Assembly: GCF_001427865.1 (NCBI RefSeq)
Contig: NZ_LMHH01000001.1
Span: forward strand, 1-64,000
Origin: Altererythrobacter sp. Root672
GTDB lineage: Bacteria > Pseudomonadota > Alphaproteobacteria > Sphingomonadales > Sphingomonadaceae
Reading direction: 5' to 3'
Length of the DNA stretch: 64,000 nucleotides
Shown: positions 32,932 to 43,678 of the stretch, one piece after another
How positions within the stretch are numbered: the stretch's first letter is position 1
Layout: each line of letters begins with the position of its first letter
Program-made: the position numbers and the translations under genes
Notes under the pieces: model-generated
Database searches by the model: none
The model's input: only the letters and a program-made list of their open reading frames with translations
What the model was told of the DNA's origin: nothing

Positions 32932-34587
32932 TTAGTCTTTCGCCGGCAGCAGCACTCCGCCCGTCGACATCGGCTGCACCGCCTCGCGGAAGTTGCTGAG
33001 GTAGCCAGTGGCGGCATTGACGTATCCGGGCCCCGGGCGGGCCGCCAACTCTGCCGCCGATACCTCGATATCGATCGAACGATTGGCCACGCTGATCGTG
33101 ATCGCGTCGCCGTCACGCACTTTGCCGATCGGTCCGCCCGTCGCCGCTTCGGGCGCGACTTCGGCCACGGTCAGGCCCTTGAGGCACAGGCCAGAGAGCT
33201 GGCCATCGGTCACGAACGCGGTGGTCTTGGCGAGGCCCGCGGCATCGAGCGCGAACAGCACGAGGCTGGCGGAGCCGCCCATGGCTGGGCCGCCCTTGAG
33301 ACCCTGGTTGCGCGACACGACCACGTCGCCGGGTTGGATTACGCCGTCTGCGATGGCGTCCATGCAAGCGAACACGTCTTCGAACACGCGGGCGGGGCCG
33401 CGGAATTCCTCGGGCCGCGATCCGTCGCGGATGCCGAGGCGCACCACGGCGGTCTCCGCGAAGCTGCCGTTGAGGATGGCGATGGCGGGGCCGGGGCCGA
33501 CGGGGTCCGTCAGAGGCTGGATCACGTCGGGTCCGGGGATCTCGTAGCCCGCCAGGTTCTCGCCCAGCGTCTTGCCCGTGCAGGTCAGCACCGAGGTGTC
33601 GATCCGGCTTTCGAGGCGCTTGAGCGTAGCGCGGGCGCCGCCGGCATCCTCGAACCGTTCGATCCGGATATCGCCTGTCGGCCGCACTGCGGAAAGCACC
33701 GGCACATCGGCCATTTCCTCCCAAAGGGCGAAGATGTCGATGTCGGTTTCCGCCTCCACGGCAGTCGCCTGGAGGTGCTTGATAGCGTTGATCGAGCCCG
33801 AGACCGCCAGCACCGTCGCGATGGCATTGCGGAAGGCGCCTTCAGTCAGGATCTGGCGCGGCTTCAAGTCCTCATGGACCATCTGCACGATACGCCGCGC
33901 GGCCTCGCGCGCGTTGGCCTGCATCTTCGGGCTGTTGCCGCGCACGGGCGCATGACCGGGCAGGCACATGCCGAGCGCTTCGACCACGCAGTGCATGGTG
34001 TTGGCGGTCGCCATCCCGGCGCAGACGCCAGGGCCCATGATCGCATTCTCGGCCATGTCGCTGACGGGGAACTTGGGTTTGGCCCCAAAGCGTTCGCCGA
34101 CCGAGCCGGACCACACATCCTCCACGTCGACAGGCTCGCCGTCGATTTGGCCCGAGGGCTGGTAGCCGCCAATGACCAGGATCGTCGGGATGTTGAGCCG
34201 GGCCGCGGCCATAAGGTGGCCGGGCGGGGTCTTGTCGCAGCTAGTCAGGCAGATCATCCCGTCGAGCAGGGCAGCTTCGACCTGGACCTCGATATCGTTG
34301 GCGATGATGTCGCGCCCGGCGAGGATGTAGCTGCCGCGCTTGGCCGCGCCGGTGATGAAGTCGGACGGGGCCGCGGTACGGACTTCGAACGGTACACCTC
34401 CGGCGGCGCGGATTTCCTCCTTCACCATCTTGGCGATGCCATCGAGGTGGGCATAGCAGATCGCCAGTTCGCTGGAGGAATTCACCACCGCGATCTTCGG
34501 CTTCTCCATGTCCTCATGGCTAAGACCGAGGGCCTTCCAGTTGGCGCGGCGACCGGGTGTGTTGGCGGCAAGACTGCGGAGGGTCAT
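32932..34587 (-). CDS. IlvD/Edd-family sugar-acid-type dehydratase
   Basis: 551 residues from the ATG at 34587, one base after the stop of the MFS gene, hence cotranscribed. Family blocks: an NSSSELAICYAHL region, CLTSCDKTPPGHLMAAARLNIPTI (Cys of the iron-sulfur cluster), MGPGVCAGMATANTM (second cluster Cys), and VTDGQLSGLCLKGLTVAEVAPEA near the C-terminus. IlvD/Edd enzymes dehydrate 2,3-dihydroxy acids or sugar acids. Next to a carrier of organic acids, a catabolic sugar-acid (arabonate- or xylonate-type) dehydratase is more likely than biosynthetic IlvD, but the substrate is not proven. Confidence 0.88.
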   Translation of the reverse strand: MTLRSLAANTPGRRANWKALGLSHEDMEKPKIAVVNSSSELAICYAHLDGIAKMVKEEIRAAGGVPFEVRTAAPSDFITGAAKRGSYILAGRDIIANDIEVQVEAALLDGMICLTSCDKTPPGHLMAAARLNIPTILVIGGYQPSGQIDGEPVDVEDVWSGSVGERFGAKPKFPVSDMAENAIMGPGVCAGMATANTMHCVVEALGMCLPGHAPVRGNSPKMQANAREAARRIVQMVHEDLKPRQILTEGAFRNAIATVLAVSGSINAIKHLQATAVEAETDIDIFALWEEMADVPVLSAVRPTGDIRIERFEDAGGARATLKRLESRIDTSVLTCTGKTLGENLAGYEIPGPDVIQPLTDPVGPGPAIAILNGSFAETAVVRLGIRDGSRPEEFRGPARVFEDVFACMDAIADGVIQPGDVVVSRNQGLKGGPAMGGSASLVLFALDAAGLAKTTAFVTDGQLSGLCLKGLTVAEVAPEAATGGPIGKVRDGDAITISVANRSIDIEVSAAELAARPGPGYVNAATGYLSNFREAVQPMSTGGVLLPAKD

Positions 34588-34588
34588 G

Positions 34589-36031
34589 TCAGGCTCCAGC
34601 CGTGGCAGGTTCGGCTTCGGCCGGCACCTCGTTGGTCTCTTCAGCACGCTCGGCCAACAGCCGCTTGGCAAAGACCGACAGGACCAGGAGCCCAATCACC
34701 ACGCCAGCGAGGCACAGTGCGGTGAACAGGTAGCCGTCGAGCACCGCCTGCTTGTCGGCGAGGAACATGTAGCCGCCGAGGATCGGCGCCGCGACCGCCG
34801 CGAACTTCGCCATGAAGCTCGCCCAGCCACCGCCCGTCGCGCGCACGGCGCTGGGGTAGTAGATGCTCGTGATCGAGATCACCGCCGCGTGACCGGCACC
34901 GATCATCACGCTACCGACCAGGATGACAGGAATGAAGAGCGGGCCGCCGATAAGAATGCCCGATCCGATCCACAGAGCGAGCGGGATGCCGAGGAGTGGC
35001 GCGATGGCGATCCAGGCGGGGCCGCGCTTCTCAGTGAACCACAGCAGCGCGACGCCACCGATCGCGCCGATCATGCCGCCGATGGAGGCGAGGTTAGCGG
35101 CCGTGGCTCGCTCGATCCCCAGTTGCTCCATGAACAGCACGCCGAAGCTAGCCTTGAGATAGATCGCGAACGAGGAGAAGAAGTAGGTGAACCAGATCAG
35201 CGGCGTGATGTAGGCGAGCGTGCCGCGGAACAGCTCGGCCGACTTGGCCCAGGGCGAAACCTTGTTGCCGAGGTCACGCTCGTCCGACAGCACCACTTCG
35301 GTATAGCCGGCGTTGGCCAGGCTTGGATCGAAGCGGCTGAGGACCGGGATCACTTCGGACGCCGGCTTATTCTTGGCGGTCATCCAGCGGGCGGATTCGG
35401 GCATGGTGAAGAGCAGGGCGATCGCCAGCACGCCGGTCGCCGCGCCGCAGAAGAAGAACACGCCTTCCCAGCCGTATTGCGGGGCCAGCCAGTTGGTGAC
35501 CTGGCCCGCCGCCGCGCCACCCGCGGAGAAGCCGAGCATGATGATGGTCACCGACAGCGCCTTCTTGCCCGGGGGCATGGATTCGATGTTGATCGACCAG
35601 GCCGGGGCCAGGAGCCCGCCGATCGCAAGCCCGCCGATCAGGCGCAGGACGATCAGCATCTCGGGCGTGTTGGCGAACCCGGTCACGAAAGTCAGGATCG
35701 CGCTCAGGATGGTGCACCAGATGATCACCTGCCGCCGACCGATGATGTCGGCAATGTAGGAGCCCGCGAGCGAGCCGATCATCTGCCCGAGAAACGCCGC
35801 CGAGCTGACGAAGCCGGTCATCTCGTCGCTGAGCCCCATCTGGTCGCGCAGATACGGCAGGGTGAAGGAGATCAGCGAGAAATCGAGCCCGTCGAAGAAG
35901 GTGACGAGCGAGCAGATGACGAGCAGCTGGATATGGAAACGCGTGAACGGCAGGTCTTTAAGAAACTCGGCCACATCGAGCGTTTTTCCGCCTCTCGGCG
36001 CAGCGCTCGTGGAAATCCCGTCCGCCATCAC
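34589..36031 (-). CDS. MFS transporter, acid:proton symporter type
   Basis: A 480-residue permease with 12 predicted helices. FDGLDFSLISFTLPYL in helix 1 and GSLAGSYIADIIGRRQVIIW after helix 2 (the G-x-x-x-D-x-x-G-R-R loop) match the AAHS/sugar-acid branch of the MFS. The cytoplasmic loop is followed by MPPGKKALSVTIIMLGFSAGG. It probably imports the acid handled by the dehydratase immediately downstream in the same operon. Confidence 0.88.
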   Translation of the reverse strand: MMADGISTSAAPRGGKTLDVAEFLKDLPFTRFHIQLLVICSLVTFFDGLDFSLISFTLPYLRDQMGLSDEMTGFVSSAAFLGQMIGSLAGSYIADIIGRRQVIIWCTILSAILTFVTGFANTPEMLIVLRLIGGLAIGGLLAPAWSINIESMPPGKKALSVTIIMLGFSAGGAAAGQVTNWLAPQYGWEGVFFFCGAATGVLAIALLFTMPESARWMTAKNKPASEVIPVLSRFDPSLANAGYTEVVLSDERDLGNKVSPWAKSAELFRGTLAYITPLIWFTYFFSSFAIYLKASFGVLFMEQLGIERATAANLASIGGMIGAIGGVALLWFTEKRGPAWIAIAPLLGIPLALWIGSGILIGGPLFIPVILVGSVMIGAGHAAVISITSIYYPSAVRATGGGWASFMAKFAAVAAPILGGYMFLADKQAVLDGYLFTALCLAGVVIGLLVLSVFAKRLLAERAEETNEVPAEAEPATAGA

Positions 36032-36208
36032 AACCCTTCCTCTCTCCGCCCGCCCGCGACTCTTCGGCCGATCGGTAGCGTGCTATCTAACTGACGGCGT
36101 AACAGCAAAATGCCTTGGCACAAGGCTGTTGGTGGCCCCTTTTGGGTGAACAAGGGGCAGCCGGGCCAGGCAGGATTTCCCTGCCGGCCCGGCCCGCCAA
36201 AGGCGCGG

Positions 36209-37408
<1,200 letters not shown>

Positions 37409-37572
37409 GACCTCGTTTATCCATTGGTTTTGACGAAACGCCGCGGCCATCTGGCGCGCGGCGCTGTAATATTGGCGGAATAGGACACTCAGCGCAATCG
37501 CGATGGCGATGTCGGAGCGCAATCTTGGCCCAGACCTCCCGTGGGCCTTCCCAATCGAAAGGTCTGCGTCCT

Positions 37573-39477
37573 ATGACCGTCACCATGGCTCAAACCGACG
37601 ATTCTACCCCATCGGCCGGCGACATGTTCACCGAAATGCTCCGTATCCAGGGGGAAACAGCCCGGCAGATGATTCAGGCTTTCCTTCCCGAAGCCGCCAG
37701 TGCGGTTCCGGCGGACAGCGAGATTCGCGACTGGGGCGAGTCCGCGCAGAAGCTGCAGGCGATGTGGCTGCAGTTCCACGAGCAACAGGCGAGCGCCGCT
37801 TTCGGACCGGACATGCCGGTTCCGCTGTTCATCGACCCCGCCGAATGGATGGGCCTCATGCAGGGGTGGTACCAGCAGATGCCGCTGCTCGACCCACGGC
37901 GGCAGGAGAAGCTGTTCCTCGACGGCATGGCGCTGTGGGAGGATGTGCTGGCGCAGTATGGGCTCGGACCCAAGGGGGAGGGGCATCCCTCTGCCGAGCC
38001 GCATCTACCGCGTACCGACAAGCGCTTCGCCGACGAGGCTTGGCGCGAACAGCCGGTCTTCGCGTTGATCCACCAGACCTACCTGCTGCTCGCCGAGCGA
38101 GTGCTCGAGGCAGTCGATGCGGTCGAAGGGCTTTCGGAGCAGGAGCGCGAACAGCTGCGCTTCGCCACCCGCAACGTGCTCGACGCGATGAGCCCGTCGA
38201 ACTTCCCGCTGATGAATCCGGTCGTGCTCGAGCGCACGATCGAGACGCACGGCGAAAACCTCACCAAGGGCATGGAACGCCTGGCCCGCGACATCGAACG
38301 GGGCCAACTGACCCACACTGACGGGGCCCAGTTCCATCTCGGCGAGAACATCGCCTGCACGCCCGGCAAGGTCGTGCACGAGTCCGAGTTGTTCCAGCTG
38401 ATCCAGTACTCGCCGACGACCGAAGAGGTACTGGCCGCGCCGCTGGTGATCTTCCCTCCGTGGATCAACCGGTTCTACATCCTCGATCTCAATCCCAAGA
38501 AGAGCTTCGTCAAATGGGCGGTCGAGCAGGGTCTGACCGTGTTCATGGTCAGCTGGCGCTCGGCCGATGAAAGCCTCGCCGACATCACCTGGGACGACTA
38601 CGTTCGCGCGCAGATCGAAGCGATCGACGTTATTCGCGAGCGGCTCGGCGTGCCGGGGGTGCATGCGATCGGCTATTGCGTCGCGGGCACGACTCTGGCG
38701 GCGACCCTCTCGATCCTGGCCCAGCGCGGGCAGGAGGACAAAGTGGCGAGCGCGACCTTCCTGACCGCCCAGGTCGATTTCGAGCGCGCCGGCGACCTCA
38801 AGCTGTTCGTTGACGACACCCAGCTCGACTTGATCCGCCAGGCAAGCAAGGGCGGCTATCTCGACGGACGCTACATGGCCGCGACCTTCAACCTGCTGCG
38901 CGGCACCGACCTCATCTGGAACTACGTGGTCAACCACTACCTGCTGGGGGAGGACTATCCGGCCTTCGACCTGCTGTACTGGAACGGGGACGTCACCAAC
39001 TTGCCCGCCAAGTGGCACGAAGCCTATCTGCGCGATTGCTACCGCGACAACCTGTTGGTCGAACCCGGCGCGCTGGAGGCCGACGGCACCCCGATCGACC
39101 TGAGGTTGATCAAGACGCCCGCTTACGTCCAGGCCGGACGCGAGGATCACATCGCTCCGCCGGAGAGCGTGTTTCGTTTGCACGACTACCTCTCGGGCCC
39201 GGTGCGCTTCGTGCTGGCAGGCAGCGGGCATATCGCAGGCGTCGTCAATCCTCCCTCGGCCGGGAAGTACCAGTACTGGACCGGCGACCTGGCGGACTCG
39301 CTCGAGGCTTTCGTCGAGGGCGCGACCGAGCATCCCGGTAGCTGGTGGACCGACTGGCTTGCTTGGCTGGAACAGCAGGGCGACGCCAAGGTCCCGGCCA
39401 AGGGCAAGCGCGCGCCGGGCGGCAAGGGCGACAAGGTGATCGAGGACGCGCCTGGTCGGTACGTGGCGCAGCGTTAG
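37573..39477 (+). CDS. phaC: Class I poly(3-hydroxyalkanoate) synthase
   Basis: 634 residues (start MTVTMAQTDD; an ATG at 37585 is also possible). The N-terminal PhaC domain is followed by the alpha/beta hydrolase part, with FPPWINRFYILDLNPKKSFVKW and the lipase-box-like HAIGYCVAGTTL carrying nucleophile Cys369. The catalytic Asp lies in QAGREDHIAPPESVF and the His in VLAGSGHIAGVVNPP. It polymerises hydroxyacyl-CoA into storage polyester granules. The phasin gene follows about 275 bp downstream. Confidence 0.93.
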   Translation: MTVTMAQTDDSTPSAGDMFTEMLRIQGETARQMIQAFLPEAASAVPADSEIRDWGESAQKLQAMWLQFHEQQASAAFGPDMPVPLFIDPAEWMGLMQGWYQQMPLLDPRRQEKLFLDGMALWEDVLAQYGLGPKGEGHPSAEPHLPRTDKRFADEAWREQPVFALIHQTYLLLAERVLEAVDAVEGLSEQEREQLRFATRNVLDAMSPSNFPLMNPVVLERTIETHGENLTKGMERLARDIERGQLTHTDGAQFHLGENIACTPGKVVHESELFQLIQYSPTTEEVLAAPLVIFPPWINRFYILDLNPKKSFVKWAVEQGLTVFMVSWRSADESLADITWDDYVRAQIEAIDVIRERLGVPGVHAIGYCVAGTTLAATLSILAQRGQEDKVASATFLTAQVDFERAGDLKLFVDDTQLDLIRQASKGGYLDGRYMAATFNLLRGTDLIWNYVVNHYLLGEDYPAFDLLYWNGDVTNLPAKWHEAYLRDCYRDNLLVEPGALEADGTPIDLRLIKTPAYVQAGREDHIAPPESVFRLHDYLSGPVRFVLAGSGHIAGVVNPPSAGKYQYWTGDLADSLEAFVEGATEHPGSWWTDWLAWLEQQGDAKVPAKGKRAPGGKGDKVIEDAPGRYVAQR

Positions 39478-39484
39478 CCATGGA

Positions 39485-39615
39485 TCCTCCCCGAGCTTGT
39501 CTCGGGGAGGGGGACCGTCCGCGAAGCGGATGGTGGAGGGGTGTTGCGTTCGACCGCCTACCCCTCCGTCACGCGCTTTCAGCGCGCGCCACCTCCCCGA
39601 GCAAGCTCGGGGAGG
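39485..39615. repeat. CTCCCCGAG palindromic intergenic repeat, copy 2
   Basis: Outer hairpins with arms CCTCCCCGAG and CTCGGGGAGG at both ends, the left with loop CTTGT. The middle (GGGGGACCGTCCGCGAAGCG) is the inverse of the corresponding part of the copy at 32784. It lies between phaC and the phasin promoter. Confidence 0.75.
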
Positions 39616-39653
39616 AGCTGGACTTTCCCGACGATCCCACCCCCAAACTGTCA

Positions 39654-39720
39654 TTTTTGTGCAATGCACAAAAACCCATTGACACCATTCGCACTCGCAC
39701 TTATTTGTGCAATGCAGCAA
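39654..39720 (+). promoter_or_regulatory. Phasin promoter with two probable PhaR operators
   Basis: TTGACA at 39679-39684 and TATTTG at 39702-39707 are separated by 17 bases. A perfect palindrome (arms TTTTTGTGC and GCACAAAAA around AAT, 39654-39674) lies just upstream of the -35 element. A second, imperfect copy (TTTGTGCAATGCAGCAA, 39704-39720) covers the -10 element and expected start. PhaR repressors bind TGC-N3-GCA-type sites in front of phasin genes, so this arrangement points to PhaR control; the repressor gene is not in the window. Confidence 0.65.
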
Positions 39721-39753
39721 TCAAATGCCGCACTTGCGTAGCGAGGAAGACGA

Positions 39754-40557
39754 ATGGCCGACTCCCCCGACGAAGCCGCCAAGAGCGCCGAGAAAGCCTA
39801 TGAGGCTGCGGCTGCCGAGGTGAAGCCCGTCGAAGTGGCGAAAGCCCCGGTTGAGGCGGCTCCCAAGCCAACTCCTGCGCCGGTTGAACTCAAGTCGGTG
39901 GAAGCGAAAGAGATCGCGGCCCCGAAGAAACCGACCCCAGCCAAACCGGCTGTGGCGCCGGTGAAGATCAAGAAGACCGCTCCAAAGCGGCTGACAGCAG
40001 ATGCAAAAGCCAAGGCGGCAAAGCGCGCGGTGCGCGTCGCCAAGGCAGCGGCCGCTCCGGCGCCCGTGAAGGTACTCAAACCGAAACCAACAGTTACGGA
40101 ATTGAAGGAAAAAATCATGGCGACTGCCAAGACCCCCGACTTTGCCAAGCCGTTCGCCGATGCGTTCGGTGAGATCCAGACCAAGGCCCAGGCTGCTTAC
40201 GAAAAGAGCGGCGAAGCGGTGGCCGAACTGACCGAATTCACCAAGGGCAACGTCGAGGCGATCGTCGAGAGCTCGAAGATCCTCGCCACCGGTGCCCAGA
40301 CCCTCGGCAAGACCTACGTGGAAGAAGCCAAGTCGGCTTACGAAACCGCGACCGCCGACGTTAAGGAACTGGCCGCGGTCAAGAGCCCGACCGAACTGTT
40401 CCAGCTGCAGAGCAAGATCCTGCGCCGCAACTTCGAAGCGTTCGTGGCCACCGGGTCGAAGAACACCGAAGCGGTGCTCAAGCTTTCCAAGGACTCTTTC
40501 GCTCCGCTTTCGGGCCGTGTGAACCTGGCTGCTGAAAAGCTCGCCAAGGTCGCCTGA
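39754..40557 (+). CDS. Phasin (PHA granule protein)
   Basis: 267 residues with GAGGAAG before the ATG. The first 110 residues are Ala/Pro/Lys-rich (KPTPAKPAVAPVKIKKTAPK), reminiscent of the nucleoid-binding tails of some granule proteins. The C-terminal 150 residues are the phasin_2-type helical domain (FADAFGEIQTKAQAAYEKSG, EFTKGNVEAIVESSKILATG, ELFQLQSKILRRNFEAFVA). It coats PHA granules. The basic tail could tether granules to DNA, as proposed for PhaM/PhaF-type proteins. Confidence 0.88.
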   Translation: MADSPDEAAKSAEKAYEAAAAEVKPVEVAKAPVEAAPKPTPAPVELKSVEAKEIAAPKKPTPAKPAVAPVKIKKTAPKRLTADAKAKAAKRAVRVAKAAAAPAPVKVLKPKPTVTELKEKIMATAKTPDFAKPFADAFGEIQTKAQAAYEKSGEAVAELTEFTKGNVEAIVESSKILATGAQTLGKTYVEEAKSAYETATADVKELAAVKSPTELFQLQSKILRRNFEAFVATGSKNTEAVLKLSKDSFAPLSGRVNLAAEKLAKVA

Positions 40558-40601
40558 GCGAACTCTAAGTCGCCGCGCTCTCCTCTCCCCGCGGCGAGAC
40601 G

Positions 40602-40637
40602 ACGGACCGGGTGACGCCAGTCATCCGGTCCGTTTTA
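40602..40637 (+). terminator. Rho-independent terminator after the phasin gene
   Basis: ACGGACCGG and CCGGTCCGT form a strong stem extended by TGAC/GTCA and followed by TTTT. Confidence 0.75.
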
Positions 40638-40722
40638 CATTCCGCCCCATTCCAGGTCGCCACTTTGGCGAATTTAACGGCGCATCTTGCAGGGTCGCCG
40701 CGCGATACGATATTGCAGCCTT

Positions 40723-41118
40723 ATGCACCGGACTCGTCAGACCTTCTCCCTTCAAGGGCCGCCCTTGCGCGAAATCGTGCGCGCCGCCGGCCAGGACGAC
40801 GATCCGTTCGGGGGCGATGGGGACGGCCAGATCGGCGTCGCCACCCGTACCCGCGCCAAATCGAAGAAGCCCAGCCAGTACAAAGTTCTGATGCTGAACG
40901 ACGATTACACGCCGATGGAATTCGTCGTCATGGTGCTCAAGCGGTTCTTCCGCATGGACCTGGAACAGGCCACGCGCGTCATGCTCCACGTTCACCAGCG
41001 GGGTGTCGGCGTATGCGGCGTCTATCCCTACGAAGTGGCCGAAACCAAAGTCACGCAGGTCATGGATTTCGCCCGCCAGAACCAGCATCCGCTCCAGTGC
41101 ACGCTGGAAAAGGCCTAG
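40723..41118 (+). CDS. clpS: ClpS adaptor
   Basis: 131 residues from the [13 protein letters not shown]. After a flexible N-terminus comes the ClpS core: [58 protein letters not shown]. The N-D-D and the hydrophobic pocket residues for N-degron binding are present. It delivers N-degron substrates to ClpAP. clpA is often next door in related genomes, but here lptF follows. Confidence 0.93.
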   Translation: MHRTRQTFSLQGPPLREIVRAAGQDDDPFGGDGDGQIGVATRTRAKSKKPSQYKVLMLNDDYTPMEFVVMVLKRFFRMDLEQATRVMLHVHQRGVGVCGVYPYEVAETKVTQVMDFARQNQHPLQCTLEKA

Positions 41119-41224
41119 TTGCTTCCTGCGCCTCGGCCGCTGGTCGAAATAACGGGCATGACCTGAGGCGAACGCCGGGCTATAGGCCGCCCCAACTTCC
41201 GCCTCATAAGCGATTGCCCCCAGG

Positions 41225-42475
41225 TTGACTTTCTTCACCGCGATCGACCGATACGTATTCCGGCTGGTGCTCATGCCGATGATCGGCGTGTTCCTGCTCG
41301 CCGCGTCGCTGCTCATGCTCGAGAAGATGCTGCGGCTGATGGAATTCGTGTCCAGCGAAGGCGGCCCCGTGCGTGTGGTCTTCAAGATGCTGGTCAATCT
41401 GGTTCCCGAATACGCTGGCCTCGCGATTCCGCTGGGGCTCATGCTCGGCATCCTGTTCGCCTTCCGCAAGCTCGCCACGACGAGCGAACTCGACGTGCTT
41501 CGCGCCGTGGGCTGGAGCTATACCCGGCTGTTGCGGGTGCCTTACCTGATTACGCTGCTGCTGATGGCCGTCAATTTCGTCATCGTGGGCTATCTGCAGC
41601 CGCTGGCTCGCTACAGCTACGCGCAGATGGAATTCGAACTCCGTTCCGGCGCGCTCGGCGCGGCGATCAAGGTGGGAGAGTTCACTGCGATCGAGGATCG
41701 CGTGGCGCTGCGGATCGAGGAAAGTCAGGACGACGGACGCCGGCTCATGGGCATCTTCGCTCGCGTTGCCGACGACAAGGGCCAGGTCCTGTCGATCTCG
41801 GCACGCGAAGGGCGCTTCCTCGCCAATCGCGAGAACCGCAACACGATCATCTTCCGGCTCGAGGATGGTACGATCATCCAGGACATTCCAGGGAAGTCGC
41901 CCCGGGTCCTCAGCTTTACCCAGCACGACTTGCCGATCGACCTCCCGGCCATCGAGCGTTTCCGCGCGCGGGGTGACGAGAACCGGGAGTACCTGCTCCC
42001 CGAACTCATGCACATCGGGTGGAGCGATCAATCCACGTCGGTCCAACGGGCAGGCGGGCAAGCGAACTTCAACTACCGCCTGGTCGAAGTCATCATGATG
42101 CTGATGCTGCCGCTCATGGCCGTCGCGCTGGCGATTCCGCCCAAGCGCTCGACCTCGGCCCTGGGCGTGTTCGTGTCGATCGTGTTGGTGGTGGCCTATC
42201 ACAAGGTCAACCAATACGGCGCGTCGGTCGCGGAGCTGGGCAGGGTCAATCCCTTGCTGGCCCTGTGGGGTCCGTTCGTTCTGTTCGGCGGGCTGATCGG
42301 GTGGATGTACTATCGTGTCGCCTTCGTGCCCGGTGGCCAAGCCATCGGTGCGCTGGAGGCAGCCTATGCCAAGCTGGCGCGGCGCATCAGGGATCTGCTG
42401 AAACGACGCGAACGCCTACGCGAGGCGCGCGAGCAAGCCGCGGCGCTTGGTGAGGAGCCTGCGCGTGCAGTTTGA
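41225..42475 (+). CDS. lptF: LPS export permease LptF
   Basis: 416 residues from a TTG (TFFTAIDRYVFRLVL). It has six membrane helices in two triplets around a periplasmic jellyroll: helices 1-3 (RLVLMPMIGVFLLAASLLMLEK, VPEYAGLAIPLGLMLGILFAF, YLITLLLMAVNFVIVGYL), and helices 4-6 near the C-terminus (IMMLMLPLMAVALAIPPK). LptF and LptG form the membrane channel of the LptB2FGC ABC transporter. lptG follows and overlaps. Confidence 0.9.
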   Translation: MTFFTAIDRYVFRLVLMPMIGVFLLAASLLMLEKMLRLMEFVSSEGGPVRVVFKMLVNLVPEYAGLAIPLGLMLGILFAFRKLATTSELDVLRAVGWSYTRLLRVPYLITLLLMAVNFVIVGYLQPLARYSYAQMEFELRSGALGAAIKVGEFTAIEDRVALRIEESQDDGRRLMGIFARVADDKGQVLSISAREGRFLANRENRNTIIFRLEDGTIIQDIPGKSPRVLSFTQHDLPIDLPAIERFRARGDENREYLLPELMHIGWSDQSTSVQRAGGQANFNYRLVEVIMMLMLPLMAVALAIPPKRSTSALGVFVSIVLVVAYHKVNQYGASVAELGRVNPLLALWGPFVLFGGLIGWMYYRVAFVPGGQAIGALEAAYAKLARRIRDLLKRRERLREAREQAAALGEEPARAV

Positions 42476-43565
42476 CTTCTTTCCGTCGAAGACCCTGACC
42501 TGGTATCTCGGCAAGACCTTCCTCGTTCGCATCCTGGCCGTGCTGATCATGCTCGTCCTGGTGCTGATGATGCTCGACCTGCTCAGCAACACGGCCAAGA
42601 TCCTCGCCTACCAGGGCAACGGCCAGGCAGAGGTGCTGAAGTACGTCGGCCTGCGCGTCCCGCAGCTGATTGCGCGGTTCCTGCCCTATTCGGTCCTGCT
42701 GGCGACGATCCTCACGCTCGCGACCTTCAATCAGAACAGCGAGGTCATCGCCATGAAGGCGGCCGGCCTTTCGGCACACCAGATTCTGGCACCGCTGATC
42801 CTGGTGGCGCTGGGCATTGCCGTGATCTCGTTCGGGTTCAACGAGCGGGTGGTGACGCGAGCAAGCGCGACGCTCAAGGCCTGGGAAGCCAACGACTACG
42901 GGCCGGTACCGGACGATCCGACTCTGCGGGCCAACATCTACCTGAATGACGGCAACGACGTCCTGCTGGCCTCATCGATAAGCGGCACCGGCAAGGACAC
43001 GGTCATGCAAGGCGTGTCGTTCTACGAGCGCGACGACTCTGGCATGATCGTGCGGCAACTCCGCGCGCCTGTCGGCAAGTTCGCCGATCCGGGCTGGCGG
43101 CTGGAAGGCGTGCGCCAGTTCGATGTTGATACCGCCGAAGCGCGCGATCTTGCCGAACCGGTAGTCGTGGCGCCGGGCATTACGCTCGCTCAGATAGCGC
43201 AGCGCAAGGTCGATCCCGATGCCGAGTCGGTCATGGAGCTCAGGCGTTCGATCCAGGCACTCGACAGCGCCGGCCGACGCACGGCAGAGCTAAAGGGCAA
43301 ATGGTGGCACAAGTTTTCGGGCCCCTTGTCGTCGGTGCTCATGCCCCTGCTGGGCGCCGTGGCCGGATTCGGGCTCGCCCGTTCGGGTCACCTGCTGGCA
43401 CGTGCCATAATTGGCATGGCGCTGGGGTTCGCGTTCTTCGTGGTCGATAACGCGGCACTGGCCATGGGCAGTTTTGGCGGCTATCCGCCCCTTCTAGCGG
43501 CCTGGGCTCCGTTCGTGCTGTTCTTCCTTCTGGGGGAGACGGTGCTGATACGAACGGAAGAATAG
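42465..43565 (+). CDS. lptG: LPS export permease LptG
   Basis: 366 residues from a GTG with GGAG upstream, overlapping the end of lptF; a TTG at 42447 is also possible. It has six membrane helices with LGKTFLVRILAVLIMLVLVLMMLDLL at the N-terminus, LPYSVLLATILTLATFNQNSEVIAMKAAGLSAHQIL (the family coupling-helix region), a periplasmic domain, and helices 4-6 at the end. It is the partner of LptF in lipopolysaccharide transport. Confidence 0.9.
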   Translation: MQFDFFPSKTLTWYLGKTFLVRILAVLIMLVLVLMMLDLLSNTAKILAYQGNGQAEVLKYVGLRVPQLIARFLPYSVLLATILTLATFNQNSEVIAMKAAGLSAHQILAPLILVALGIAVISFGFNERVVTRASATLKAWEANDYGPVPDDPTLRANIYLNDGNDVLLASSISGTGKDTVMQGVSFYERDDSGMIVRQLRAPVGKFADPGWRLEGVRQFDVDTAEARDLAEPVVVAPGITLAQIAQRKVDPDAESVMELRRSIQALDSAGRRTAELKGKWWHKFSGPLSSVLMPLLGAVAGFGLARSGHLLARAIIGMALGFAFFVVDNAALAMGSFGGYPPLLAAWAPFVLFFLLGETVLIRTEE

Positions 43566-43678
43566 AGGGGGCTCTGCCTCACTCGCCGCTTGCGCTGCCA
43601 CATTTTTGCCATTATTTGAGGCGCCGCTCGCGCGCTGCGAGTTTCTGTGGGGCCTGTCCCCCTCTAGGAGAAACTGAG

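Noticed and set aside
32809-36094. Long plus-strand frames over the dehydratase and MFS genes
   Set aside because: Shadows of conserved minus-strand genes; protein sequence without family resemblance.
38005-39720. 571-codon minus-strand frame over phaC
   Set aside because: Antisense to a clear PHA synthase; no family resemblance.
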